Shown: positions 10,764-23,091 of the stretch, one piece after another
How positions within the stretch are numbered: position 1 is the first letter of the stretch
Layout of the letters: each line of letters begins with the position of its first letter
NCBI RefSeq assembly: GCF_050948215.1
Contig: NC_135152.1
Location: 4,312,310-4,376,309, forward strand
Reading direction: 5' to 3'
Source: Halictus rubicundus
Taxonomy: Eukaryota; Arthropoda; Insecta; Hymenoptera; Halictidae
Length of the DNA stretch: 64,000 bases
The notes under the pieces: generated by a model
Databases searched by the model: none
Told to the model about the DNA's origin: nothing
Seen by the model: only the letters and a program-made list of their open reading frames with translations
Translations under genes and position numbers: made by a program

Positions 10764-12348
10764 TGTTTAACAATTTCTTTATAATACTGTCACTTCTGTT
10801 TAGTATATAAGCTAACGTTATGCGCAGAAATATCACAATGAATACATTGTGAAATTGGCAGTTAGTGATATTATCAAATTCAGTATCGCCAGTGTAATAA
10901 AAATATTTACCAATTATTTTTGAAAAGTATTTCTTAGTAATTAACTTTAAAACAAACGTGTATTATTTATGTTTCCCATACAAATACTTCATTAATAATC
11001 TCTGCTGAAAAGAATTATAAAATTTTCAAGCATTCTAGAAACTATTAAATCGAACTAGCATTTCGCGGCAATAATTTAAAATTCAAATAGAGAACGAGGC
11101 ACACTTGCCGCTGTTTCATTCAGTATTTGAAATTGAAAGTTCATCGTAATTAATAATTAATACACTGCAACAATGGTTGGATCAGCATGGGATAATGTAA
11201 TACAAATGAATTGACGTTTACTTTCAGGGTCGACTCATCTATATTAATTTTTTCCAAGAATAACATTAATTTATAATGCTCTACATCCTGGAAGAAAGCG
11301 GTTGTGTAGTTAAGACTGTTTCCCAGTATAATTAAAAACAGTTGCACACGATGACAGTGGCAAACGTTTCGCACAAAAATTACCTGACCTTCCGTCTGCA
11401 CGTAACAATTAAGAAAAGAATAATTAAAATACTAATATAAATGTAAACCAATAAAAATAAAATTTCCCATCAATGAATCATTTTGCGATTGTAACATAGT
11501 TGTTGACAAACTACGCTAACTTGCCCAGGAAAATTGTATAGCATTACCCACTATGGATCGACAGAAGCAAGCGACAGTTATTTGAGAAAACTAGCTCTTC
11601 CCGTCGCGAAAAACGAGAGACTTCAACGAACGTGCAATAACGTTAACGTTTCTCTCTCGGCGGCAATCGTTCGCTTTTTTCCATCTGCAAAGAACAAATA
11701 TAAATCCTCTGGTTATGGGAAATAATAAGACCGCAGCGTATCGATAATCGGTGAAAACACTGGGGTTCCCCGTTGTTTTCTTCAAACGACAATGGCGTTA
11801 CTCAACACACCGTGCCTACAATTTCATTCGATTTTGAGAGGGGTCACTCTAATTGCTACAGATTCGATTGCCGCAACGTAGAAAGCGGCAGAACAATATT
11901 GTTCGGCTGTTATGCGAAAAAAAAGAAAAAAAATGGTCACGTTCTCTCGATGGATCATTCCGCTGATCGATAGGTGTAAACGTTTTACGCCGGTTACGCA
12001 ACCGTGTTGTAAACTGACCGATACAACACCCTGTAGGGATCCGGCTTCTTCCATTTTGATAGTAAGCACCGTCTAGTAAACTTGTAACCATCATGGTCCA
12101 CTGGAACCACTCGTTCCCTCGGGGAAGCTGCAAAGTCTCTATATAAATTAACAATCTTAAAGATCTTCAACTTATTTTTGAATTATTTTAAAAAAAGGTT
12201 CCATAAATCGCGCAGTTCTAAGAACGAAGTTGCGAATCCCCAAGCAAATGACGAAGATCGGTGACTCTTCATTAGATTAGTCCGATTTGTGTTATTCGCA
12301 TGTAGAACTCCGCATTATGTCATTGCGTTTCCATTTGCATTTTACCAG
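10764..12348. other. Intergenic upstream of SNRPA1
   Basis: SNRPA1 promoter region, then AT-rich sequence. A minus-strand open frame at 11150-11401 is listed separately. Other frames at 11590-12150 are short and overlap each other on both strands, so I do not call them. Confidence 0.6.
11150..11401 (-). CDS. Unrecognised open frame, possible 3' exon
   Basis: An 83-codon frame on the minus strand ends with TAA in AT-rich DNA where long open frames are uncommon. The translation alternates hydrophobic and polar residues in a beta-strand-like way (for example VQLFLIILGNSLNYTT, then LKVNVNSFVLHYP). A TTTTCTTAATTG...GCAG tract just upstream on the minus strand could be an acceptor, which would make this a terminal exon. 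I recognise no family and found no partner exon. It could be chance. Confidence 0.25.
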   Translation of the reverse strand: MQTEGQVIFVRNVCHCHRVQLFLIILGNSLNYTTAFFQDVEHYKLMLFLEKINIDESTLKVNVNSFVLHYPMLIQPLLQCINY

Positions 12349-12492
12349 CTTGGAGAATCTTTGTCTCGCGCCGGAGACTCATCATCGGCGTCCGATGAAA
12401 ACGCGAACATATGCATGGCTTACGTTAAACGCGCATATTATCATAGCAATCGAAGCGGAACCAGTTCTGTAGCCGCGGCGGCTGCACAACAG
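12349..12492 (+). CDS. Candidate internal coding exon, 48 codons, phase 0/0
   Basis: The segment is flanked by a good acceptor (TTTGCATTTTACCAG, ending 12348) and a donor (CAG|GTATAG, at 12493). It is exactly 144 nt, open in one frame and closed by the donor itself in that frame. The translation starts LGESLSRAGDSSSASDENAN and ends in a five-alanine run followed by QQ, a composition typical of a low-complexity linker in a regulatory or signalling protein. I do not recognise the family and could not link other exons to it with certainty. If real, it belongs to a large + strand gene with small exons running through this gene-poor region, or to an alternative cassette exon. Confidence 0.35.
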
Positions 12493-14045
12493 GTATAGCT
12501 TTTCTCTCTGTCGGTGACCCGCTCGAATTTTACGATTCTAACCTTGGCTAATAGGCAGTCTGTCTCGAGAACGTTCGCGTGAACCAAAACCGGCCTGTCG
12601 AAACACAGTGACCGGTCTGTCCGGCTGTGTCTCGCGAGTAAATGGTACTTTTTTAAACGCGGAAGCGTTTAGACATCGCCATGTCCTGTTGCAGAATCGA
12701 AGGAACTACGGTTTCACTAACGATCGGAAAGAAGAAAGCAAAAGAAATGCCAGCCCGTTTTCGTGGAACATAATCGCTGGGTGGACACTGCAGTGCAATC
12801 GGTTGGTGTCGCGTGCGATAGCTTGCCAGCCGGTTGCTTTAACAAGAAACCGCTGCGAAGTCGTTGTACGCTGTTACCGATAGTTTACGAGCGCAACCGC
12901 GATTTAGCAATTTTGGCCAGAAAAAGATTAAATTGGGCTGTGGGTTCGACGAGTTTCTGTGTTGTCTTTTCATCTTGTTGTTGGTAGGATGATTGATGGC
13001 TCTTTCATTGATACATCGAGCACCGTTTTTACATCGGGAAATGCACCCCTTCGACTAGATTCATTTGTTTACAGGTGTTAGTATTCGGCGATTATTCGTT
13101 CGTCTTTCGAATATCATTCAGGACAACCTCTACCCACGGCTGAAAATAATCATCACGAAATTTATTTGAGGACCTCTATGTTTCATGAACGAGACGCTTA
13201 AGAGGAGCCGTGACATCAGTGCAGCAATGTTTATGGTTACCGTGAAAAGAAGCACTGAAAATTTACGTCATTGTCTAGCCGAGCGTTTGACGAAAGAAGC
13301 AACCTGTACAGAAAGAAGAATAGGATCGAGGGACTTGAAGGACTTTGCGAATCGGTGACGTAGTCTTCCTTAGCTGCGTGCAAAAATTTGTACTTTAGTA
13401 CTGTATTATTATAAATCCTTAAAAACCGTAATTCGTACAGCTAAATAATTGTTACTTTGCTCGGAAACTGTTCATTGTCATATTATTCAGTGCGTTCTCA
13501 AGGGTAGTTATTAATTGTTAATCCAAGATTGTAAGAAATGTATAAATTGTAAAATAACCTTAGAAAACGTCCGTACTCAATTTAAAAATAATTAATCTGT
13601 ACGAAATTCTTCATATTCAAATTATCTTGGCTGCGTCGCAATCATAGTAATTCAGCCAAAGAATATCTGCTTGAATCAAGTAGAAACAGCCAGCAATAGT
13701 CAGACCGCGTACCTAATAGGAAACATAATTCAAAGACGATGCTCACAATTTCATTTTCCCCAACATAGCCATCATCTACCATCCCGTGCCATCAACAAAG
13801 GCACACTGCACACAAAATGACGGACCACACTAGACCCCGAAACTCGTCCATTGCAGTAAACCTTTCGTCCGAAATATTTCCACAACAATATATGCAAATA
13901 GAAAGGAGTGGATTCGCCGAAAATAGTGTCAAGGAGTCTTGATTTCGTTGTAAATACATATTCAGAGGCTTTTAGTTCATAGGTGTCAACTTGTGACGCG
14001 TCCGTCGCGCCGTTCAACAAACAGGAAACACGTACACGCAATTAA

Positions 14046-14071
14046 TTTTTGGTGGCAAGTGCCACCAAAAA
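14046..14071. repeat. Perfect short palindrome
   Basis: Arms TTTTTGGTGGCA and TGCCACCAAAAA are separated by two bases, forming a 12-bp perfect stem. This may be a transposon-end remnant or a cruciform-prone site. Confidence 0.85.
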
Positions 14072-14113
14072 TGTTAAATTGCTCGAAGCGATCGAATTTG
14101 CGGCGACTCTCGC

Positions 14114-14476
14114 ATGCATAATCGGAAAAATCGCTGGCGACATTCGATTTTCGAGAATTGTTCGCATAATGCTATCGAAAAGGTGAAAAACTTAGGAACG
14201 CTTCGGGAAAATGATGTAGATGAAAGCACTGAATTATTGAACAACTTCCGATTAACTCGCGTCGATGTCTGTCATCGATCTCGCGTTGCGTTAAATGACA
14301 TCGCGAAATCGTCGGAAAACGTTTCCCCGACGATTCTCAATTGTTCCGAGAACAAACGATCTACCGATGTTTACTCGAAACGTTTACATTCTTCCCTGAC
14401 AGAGGCGGATTTGTTTACAATGATTCAGTCGATGGCGCTAATGATTAGACGGCGGATTTCTATGCGAAGTAAATAA
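14114..14476 (+). CDS. Unrecognised 120-codon open frame
   Basis: An ATG-started frame of 120 codons ending with TAA. The translation is rich in Asn, Ser and Arg, with a possible amphipathic C-terminal helix (LTEADLFTMIQSMALM followed by a basic tail). No signal peptide, known motif, clear promoter or splice site was seen. It starts 43 bp after the 14046-14071 palindrome. It may be a short gene, a transposon remnant or chance. Confidence 0.2.
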   Translation: MHNRKNRWRHSIFENCSHNAIEKVKNLGTLRENDVDESTELLNNFRLTRVDVCHRSRVALNDIAKSSENVSPTILNCSENKRSTDVYSKRLHSSLTEADLFTMIQSMALMIRRRISMRSK

Positions 14477-17400
14477 TCTCCGCATCTGTTGGAATAACAA
14501 TCGTACAGTGGTGCTTGGAGCTTGAACGTAGATTTTTATGCAAATTTTCTGCATCATTTGCGACAGACTGGATTCGTGTAGAAATTGTTATGAAACTGTT
14601 CGAGTCTGAACCATGCTCTTTGCAAAAATTAAAAACGAGTGGCGTATTTTAATTAGATATTATTTATGATAAAATAACCAAAAAATGTCATTTTAACACC
14701 AAGTATTATTAAAATTTCCAAATGTAGTTCCACGTATAACTTTTGAAATCGTCAAAGGTTCTAGATCTCCTTATTGCTTTAAAAAGTTTAAAATATGCTT
14801 AAGATGTCTTCGATTTATCCTCTGCTGTCTGGTGGAAAATGTTGGGGAACAAAAATCTGTGTCACGTCCAATAAAACGAAAAAACTAGCCAGTGAGATAA
14901 CCAAGCAGACCGCGAAGTCATTTGTATTTGATAGAGTCATAAATTACTTGCTTGTTTCTCGGCGAAGAAATAATTTGTCTAGAACGAGTTAATGTAGTTT
15001 TATGTTCTAGCATATCAATGTTTGTGGTAGAATTTACGATTCATTACCAGCAAACCATTTAAATTAATTTGATTCAGTTGCGCTTTGGGGAAAAACGTTT
15101 GCTTTATCCCTGAATTGTCGTGTTAATTTTCTTGACTTCTAAATCGGGGGAAATTATGTGTCTCTTCGCATTGACATCTCATTAATTTCTTTCTCGTTCA
15201 GTTGTACATAATTATTAGCTCAAAATTTTCCACAAAATCAAAATAATGATCGACTATATACTTACTATTAGTGGTACCAGAAAATTAAAATTTAACAGAG
15301 TGTTAACCATCTTGGATGCAACAAATCTTAACAGATTCCGATTTTGGTAAATATTTATAAGGGAGAGTAATGAAATTTAGACCAGCATGTTGCTCGAATC
15401 TCCGACGAGAGCCCGACTACCTAAGCCGCTCCGCCCAATACAACCGTTCGCTTTATTTTGAAAATAACGTACAAGAACATCTCTGATCACTTTCTAACTT
15501 TTTTATCGTATTCCTGAGGAAATTTCCTATCGATTTAACCAAAAATAAAAATGCTAAAAAATTTCATTTTACACAAGATTCCCCCCCTTAACTGTAAACA
15601 TTGACCTTGGGTCTGGTTTTGTTATTCCAGAAGGAAAAAATGTGTGCATTGTTCTTCACTAATCAATTCGGTGACCAGTTCACATAGTCAGTTATTGAAA
15701 AATGAACTTTCGAACAATGTAAATGGATAGTTTCAATGTAAACCAGAAGAACTCATTTGGAAATCGACATGCAACTGCGTCACAGAAGCGATTATGTCTT
15801 AAGCACACATGATCATCGTGCTTGATGTACGACGAAGATTATCATTGGGTTATAGCATTCTGACTTTAAGTCAGCAAATTACTCCAGGAATCGATGGTAA
15901 GACCGTATTAACAAGTCATTAATTATCTTGTTTGACATTAATTCATTCTTCCCTATCATTATATTAATTCCACTAATGGTTGCTTTCTGTTACACCATAA
16001 TATCTGCATTATGCCTGTACCATTTCTACCAGCGAGGAGAATATAATAACTTTGAAAACAAACACCGGAAAATGGTTACATTTGCCCTTAATTTTCACTT
16101 GAAAAAATGATTGCTGTCATATTATTAGTTCAAGGTCATTCATCAGATTTGGAAATCAATTTTGATGTGTTCGAATAAATCTGAATTTTTTCGGATTTAT
16201 GAAACGGGGAAGGGCTGGAAAAGCTCACTATACGTCTCAGAGTATTTTTTAATATTGTTTTAGTGAGCAGAAGAAAGAGTATAAGACATAAAAATAATGC
16301 AAAAAATTATTTTCAAGAAAGGAATAATTTTTCTAAATTGAATACAATGCATATTTATTATATTTTATATATTTTTAAAAAAATAATTGCTGTTATCAAT
16401 GGACTGTGGATTTGTATACAAAATAAAAGTGGTATGTGTTAATTGCAAGATACGAGAGCACCGTACGTATTTATTTGTCTGCTTAGTCATTTTAGTCAGT
16501 TAAAAATAATACATTAATGTTTTTAAATTCTTTAAATGTTTTCACGGTTTTGCATGTAATCTACATACTTTTTAAAATCTGCAATCTAGTTATCAGTTGT
16601 TGATACAATTTACCGTTGTTTACGTGCTCCACCCGGTATAAGTTTTCCCTCACCTCGAGATTCGTCATCACAGAAACTCATAACAGGAAAACATCAACAG
16701 GTAAGTAGCTAGTCAATTACATCACAACCACAGTTGATCAGTGTAAGAACATATTATAGTTGTCGTAGAGTAACGAGGATGAAATTTGTGAAATGATTAA
16801 ACGCGCCTAGTATGTGTTTACTGTCTCTACTTTATTATCGCGACTGTATTCATGGATTTGCCGAGTGCTCAATTCCTTCATGTTAAAATTATCATCGCAC
16901 AGTGGCCCTAAATCAGAATTTGGCACTTCGGAATCAATGGTAGAAAATTTTAAACTTCTTTAAATATTAGCAGAGACGTCTAACACGACAGCAGGGCATA
17001 AAATAATAAAACCAAAATACTCCTGCGGATTTCATCGAATTTTATCATGAAAAGTTTCTCTCCCCTCAGAAAATCCCATCGTTTTTCAAAACTAATGACG
17101 TTCCTTAAGCACGAAACACACTGAGGACACTGTCGCATAAGGATTCAAATGGATTTGGATTCTTGGGACAGGTAATTCACCGCAAATCGCAAACGGTGGC
17201 GCGAAAGAATCGAGACAATTTCCGGAAAGAACGCGATAGGAAATTGTCCCCGTAAAAATGGCCGCGATACGGGTCACGCCGAGTAGCTTATGGTCGTCCA
17301 GCTATTCTCGCGTTTTATCTCGAGCCGCCTTGGATTGTTGCAATCGCGATAATTGCCAGGGTAATGCGAAATTATTTTCTGAATAACCATTGGCTTCGCT

Positions 17401-17514
17401 AGAGTTAGACGTGGAATCGTGGATTGAAATGCTTGCGACATTGTGGAGGTAACCGCGTCCAGAAGCCGACATTTGAAAAATTTAGACTGGGTTCATAGCA
17501 ATTAAAAAAGGCGA

Positions 17515-17800
17515 TAATATATAAAATTTTCTAAGAGCCCAATAGGTCGTATAAAAATTTCTGAGAGTCCAGTACATTATAGGAAAATTACTGAGATTCA
17601 TAGGATAAATTATTGGAAGTTTAATACTTCGTAAGAAAAATTACTATGAGTCAAATAGGTTGCAGAAAGATTTCTGAGAGTTCAATAGACCACATTAAAA
17701 TTTCTGAGGGTCCAGTGCATTGTAGAAAAATTGTTGAGAGTCCAGTGCATTGTAGAAAAATTACAGAGACTCCTGTGCATCGTAGAAAAATTGCTAAAAT
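17515..17800. repeat. 36-bp tandem repeat array
   Basis: Units of about 36 bp with the core GAGAGTCCAGTGCATTGTAG followed by AAAAATT. The left copies are diverged; two at 17712-17760 are nearly identical. Because 36 is a multiple of three, the array is open on both strands. On the + strand the frame reads repeats like RKIVESPVHC (17646-17800). It is more likely a minisatellite than a gene. Confidence 0.8.
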
Positions 17801-20800
17801 ATTATGCATCCGATTACGTTGGCTACGCAGCAGCAGGCTCATCCGATCGCATAATTCCCTCGATCAAGGTCGCGTGACACACGGAGTACAGTTCGACTTT
17901 CACCTGTATTCCGCGGTCCTTTTAATGTATTCAATGATGCAATAGTTCGCGCAAATAGGATGCACAGTTCGACGAATGCGATTGTTCTATTGTACATTAA
18001 CCGTCTCGGTTGAGCAGTCGCTTATCATACTTTTCAAACACGTAAGCTGTTATCATCCCGATCCGATACAAGCCTTCAAGCGAAAGGACGTGGTTCGTGT
18101 CGGCGTTTTGTTAACAAACGACATTTTGTTAATAAAGGGTGCATTAGTGATTGTAATTCGACGATCTCGACCTGGCTCTGTTTTACAATTTCGATTCCTA
18201 AATCCAGGGTTGCGCAATAATCGTCGTCAGTGGTGACGGTTATTTTCATACTTGAACACCGGAACAGAAAGAGACGCCATACCTTTCGGCGAATCGATGG
18301 CCAGACGGTTTACCTGGATTCGTTAATTACGCCCGGAATCGTTATTCCACCGCTTCCTGATCCGCAGGGTACAAAGTTCGACGGAACTAACTGCCGGAAT
18401 GCAAACATGATTTCTCAATCCTTCGGACGCCTCCGGGAACTAACTCTCGATCTTTCGTCTTGTAATTTCTGAACGATCGGTCCCGTTAGCATCGCGTTCC
18501 TAGGGAACCGGATGACGTTTTCCCATTGTTTTGGTGCAAACTCGAGCTACAAGACCATGTATGTGTTGGAAGCATAACCATACCGCAATGTTAAATTTCT
18601 GTGCAAAACAATGTAGCAACAGCTCGATCCGCAGTCATAAGCGAGTGTAACACGATCGAGGTCTTCCAAAGGACAACACCAGACTTTCATATCACACGTG
18701 GCCGAACACGACAATGACCGTGACAATTAATTTTCGTTGCCGATGCCACAGGAAGACACGAGTCCCGATCTCGGGGGCAGTGGCCGTGAGAACCGATCGC
18801 CAACAAAGCAGCAAGGGCAGGTAACCGAAATGTCCCTTTGATCCGCGCAGGGTGACCAAGTAGAAAAAGGAGAAGCACATGCGACGATCGAAGGCCAAAA
18901 TGTCAACTGTGTCGTAATCCGCGTCCTTCATTTTCTAGATAGTAAATGATCGAGACGATGGAAGACCGTAACCGATCGAATCGGACGATGACCTTGAACG
19001 GGGCGGGGGGGGGGGGGTACACAATGAATTGTCAAATTCATGATGGAATGGTTCCGTTCAAAGTTCAAGAGAGAAACGACCTCGCGGAGAAACACTGCCG
19101 CGGGCGTTCGGCGCTCACGTAATCGAATGTTTAACAGTACATTCTGTCGCGTAACGGGTTCGCCGACGGTCGATCATGTTGATTCTCAGCGAGTAGCGGG
19201 ACCACCGAATCGATGGCACTCGGTCGGCAAATCTATTGTCAAAGCTGTTCCAGTTTTTATGCCGATCCTTGAAATCGATTCACACAGCTCCAAAAATCTG
19301 GTCCTGGAACTACTTCCCTCTTACCGATTCATGCTTTTTTCGAATGCTCATTTATCAACAATCCGATGTGTCGTCGTATATAACCGGCGCAACAATTTTC
19401 ACTGTAATCTATTAAGCGAACCAAATTTCAGTAAGGTCTACGAGTATGAATATGTTACAAGACCTGTGTGACCTTCATGGGAATCGGCTGGCACTCAACG
19501 TGTCAAACGGATTTATAGTGTGCGGAATTATATAATATAATCCAAACGGAAATCGATTCTGTATTTTACATAAAAAAATGTACATATTAACTTTGTGCCT
19601 GCCGCGTGCCACCGACGGTCAAACGAACTATTTCTTTCTGTTCAAGGTCTCGATCGATTCAGTATGTAAAAATTCGATTTCGTATTAAAATACAAGGAAT
19701 TGCGCACGAACTTCTGCGCTGACATTGTTCAGGGAGATTGTTCTTAATGAAAGCTGCTTAAACGCCCACTCGGGAAAATAATACCACTAGTTTACAACTT
19801 ACACCTGGAAGCCTCAACAAAACTATTTTATTTTTCAACAAAGGCCCGGCAGAAGAAATAATGAAGGAGGCAACCTTTAGTATTTTTCTCCACCAGAATT
19901 TTTCGTAATTTTTCTATCATTATTGTTTGTGACAAATTTTTCCAGGATGCCTTTCTCTATCTGGTGAAAATGCTTCCAGCTTCAGAAAATAAATACAACT
20001 CGGTCCATTTTTAAGAAATTTATACTCTTTCGAAGAGCCGTACGTTGAAGAACGCGTCAGTCGAACGTTCCGTTTGCAAAACAATGCTGACGAAAGAAAT
20101 GCAAGGAGAAATGCGAGGCTCCGGGATGCAAGTCATGGTTGCGAATGACGTCGCAGACTGTAGACTGGCATTGCCGATTCTTTCGTCGGCGCGGTTGTGG
20201 TTGACCTTGGCCGTGCGGTTCCACAACGACTCTAATTGGTGTACACCGGCCGATTGCCGCCGATGAAAGTAAAATTGAGCGGCGATTGGCCATTCACTAG
20301 AGTGCCATTTGCTTCATGCTGCTCCGGAGATGGGAGGGACGTCACAGATTCGTCTACAGACTCCCCAGTGACCCGCCGTTGACTTCTGACATCGAAACTC
20401 GCACCTTGTTAACCTTATTGTTCATTTTGTTCGCACACAATGAACGGTATCTTCAAAAATAGCATACTGTAATGTTCCTCATACATTTCGACACTTAATT
20501 ATGCAGTTTTTATCACTCTGTAATCACCATTTTGTAGTCCGTGTCCTCGTTCGAGCACTTTTGGTTATCCTTGACTACTTTTGGCTGTCTTTGGCCAGCT
20601 TCATCCACTTTCGTTTATTTTTAGATAGCCTTGTTCATTTTTAACTATAATTTTCATTAATTCTGACCATTCTGAACTGTCCTCGACACTTCGGTTGCTC
20701 TCTAGAAAACGGTGGCCATTTGAAAAGATTTTTTACTATTTTTAAATTTTCTCTTTCAGACAATGTCAACTGTCTTCAACTACTCCTTTCCCCTTCTAGA

Positions 20801-22208
20801 CAACATCGATAATGTTAAATAATTTCCAACTATGTCTAGCTGCTCTGAATCGCTTCTAGACAATATTACCTACTTTCTTTTATCGTTTATCATTGTTTTC
20901 GACCGTCTCCGTTTTAGTCCCGTCATTTTGCGTCATGTGATTATGAGGTTTACCTCAACTCAACAAAAGCTCGGTACAGCACTTTAGAAAAATCACGCAG
21001 TTTTCGTCATTAGCGTTCTCCCGTTTTATTTACAAGTTTAAAACTACTATCTTGTTTGATTACGACGAAACGTGAGAATGATAACGAGAATAATGCAAAT
21101 GAGCCGGGCACAAATTGCTCTTGCAAACATCCTGATACATACACGTGATCGACGGTGCTATAACTCGTACCATCCTGGTCAAAGCTGTGCGTCTCTTCTA
21201 TGCAAAAACTGTCCATTACATGTGTTAGAACATAAAAATGTGACAAGCCAAATATTGTTACTGGAATTTACGTCGATAGATTCTTAGAAACAGTTCTTGC
21301 TCAATTTTGCAAAAAAGGAATCGTAGAACAATGAGACAGGGATCATTTTAAAGTTCTACTTTCGCACGCCATTGTTCAATTGTTTCTAAGAAATTTTTAC
21401 ACGACATAGGTGATGAGGAATTAAAGACACGCTTTGTCTTTACGATACCGAAAATTGAAACGCCTGTAGAAACGTTGAAAAATTTTTTTCGGGGTTCAAT
21501 CTACCAAGGACTCCTCGAAACTTGATCCACGATTTTTTATGGTCATTTTGTCGGATTTCGAACATAATCATTACCGCAAACATAATTGAAGGATAATTGA
21601 AAGATAATTGAAGGTTTCAATTAAAATTTAAATTATAGTAAATTTTCAAAAATCATACAGTGTTGGAATACTTCTCGCAGCCATTTTATATTCGACCAGC
21701 AGTCGAATTATTTCAATTTGCAAGCAAGTGTAAAGTATACTAATCGGAGTGCATAGCTCTTTGACTTTGCTTACAGTTTACTCGATCTCGCAATATCGCG
21801 AGCCACAACTTTCCACGATCGACTAGCTTATCGAACTTTATTTAATCAGAGCAGAACAGTCTAATATAGTACCCAATTTATTGGCGACAAGCAAGCCTAA
21901 ATTAGCAAGCTAAAAGCTAAAAATGTTTCCCCTCGGAACAATGCAAATGAGGTTGTCATTTGGTCAGTGTAAAATTGCACGTGCGCATAGAACCACTTTA
22001 ATTTAAAACAGAAGAAAACAACAAGTCTTACGTGCAGTTTACGAGACAAACAGTCAATATGTCCAATCTGGAAGATTTACCATGTCTAATTACCCCCTGG
22101 CGGTTATGCAATAACGCTCTATTTGTTTGTCGCATAATGAACTTATACGTGTACCTACCATTTAATTCGACGTACGTGTACCCTTAATTATTTCAATTGC
22201 TGTTACAG
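17801..22208. other. Gene-poor region
   Basis: Contains a 13-base G run at 19005-19017 and a decayed low-complexity tract at about 20540-20860, where words like CTGTCCTTGAC, CTACTTTTGGC and CTTCTAGACAA recur. Scattered open frames occur on both strands in CpG-rich patches without splice or start support. No gene was identified. Confidence 0.5.
19005..19017. repeat. G13 homopolymer
   Basis: Thirteen consecutive G residues preceded by GGGGC; the length is liable to sequencing error. Confidence 0.9.
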
Positions 22209-22435
22209 CACATCGAAAGCCGATTCATTGCCTGTCTACGTTCGAACAAGCGATTCCTATGGAAATGCCAGATCGGCAAGGTCTTCTCGGCGATGAATCG
22301 TTCGATATTCCTCGATCGAAACCGAAACTCGATTTCAATATTTCAGCTACGAAATGTGTGCCGCGGGCACTGCGCGAAAACAGATTCGCGGACGATCGAC
22401 CACCCAGTCTTGCAAATCGAATCGCAAGCAACGTA
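22209..22435 (+). CDS. Candidate coding exon with strong acceptor, unrecognised
   Basis: A pyrimidine-rich acceptor (TTTCAATTGCTGTTACAG) ends at 22208. After it one frame stays open for about 75 codons. It includes an ATG at 22259 followed by EMPDRQGLLGDESFDIPRSK, and it ends at a possible weak donor (AAC|GTACGA) just before a stop at 22441. The residues look protein-like: acidic, proline-containing and not repetitive. I recognise no family. It may be a 5' exon carrying the start codon of a + strand gene, but no downstream partner exon was securely found. Confidence 0.27.
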
Positions 22436-22815
22436 CGATAGTAAACTATGTGAAGAGCCTAATGGCGATTGGTCTGGTGTCCCGTGGATGCGGGTGGCTC
22501 GTACGTTCACCGAATACTAATTTCCGCGTGGCTACCACGCAGCGTGACTCGAAATAGCGCGAATATTTCCGCGTGCGAATCGTAATACTCGCGTGTCACA
22601 ACCCCCTCGGGCTAGGGGTCCGAGGACGGAGGATCTTTGGGAATTTTTTTCATTAAAACTGTGATAATTTATTAGGACAATGTTTTTGCGTTTTAGAGAG
22701 AGTGTTTTCGAGAGTACCTAATCAGTCGAAATCCAGGAAGTCTGTTCTTGTTTTAAGAATAATAAAATTGATGTAATCTATCAACAGAAAGGACGTAATG
22801 TATAACTAAACAGAA

Positions 22816-22852
22816 TATAAAAACGTCAGATAGCGATCACGAACACTCATTC
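22816..22852 (+). promoter_or_regulatory. TATA box plus initiator ahead of a short secreted-peptide ORF
   Basis: TATAAAAA at 22816-22823 is followed by TCATTC at 22847-22852, a perfect match to the arthropod initiator TCAKTY. The implied start A is at 22849, 33 nt after the first T of the TATA box, which is close to the usual spacing. The next ATG, at 22918, opens the short ORF. Confidence 0.45.
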
Positions 22853-22917
22853 TTACCATAATACGTTGCGCAACAGTTGATTATATTAGTACTTTAGTGA
22901 CAAATAGCATCAATATC

Positions 22918-23091
22918 ATGCGTTTAGACAAGATCAACATTTTTATGGCAATAATAAATACTGTAAGCTGCTTTTCAATGTTAGAAAGTACACGTGGTCC
23001 TACCCGCGATGAGAAATTTGATAACTCGTTGGGGTCATTAGACTGGCCAACGGCTCGGCTTAATAACCTTGAAAAATACCTTCGTAATTAA
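22918..23091 (+). CDS. Candidate short secreted peptide precursor, 57 aa
   Basis: The first ATG downstream of a TATA/initiator pair opens a 57-codon frame. The N-terminus MRLDKINIFMAIINTVSCFS has the form of a signal peptide: basic start, hydrophobic core, small residues near position 20. The rest is a hydrophilic peptide of about 35 residues without cysteines, ending LNNLEKYLRN, which could form an amphipathic helix. There are no dibasic sites or amidation glycine, so it is not a classical neuropeptide precursor. An AATAAA at 23208-23213, 117 nt past the stop, would complete a transcript of about 400 nt. I recognise no family. Internal GTAAGC (22966) and terminal GTAATT could act as donors, so a spliced alternative is possible. 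Confidence 0.4.
   Translation: MRLDKINIFMAIINTVSCFSMLESTRGPTRDEKFDNSLGSLDWPTARLNNLEKYLRN

Larger units (their letters stand above)
12493..17514. other. Gene-poor region, largely without recognisable features
   Basis: Mixed AT-rich sequence with moderately CpG-rich patches at 12.5-13.3 kb. Copies of the dispersed motif lie at 14528-14548 (partial, +) and 16401-16430 (+). A perfect small palindrome is at 14046-14071 and an unrecognised ATG-started frame at 14114-14476. Nothing else could be supported. Confidence 0.5.
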
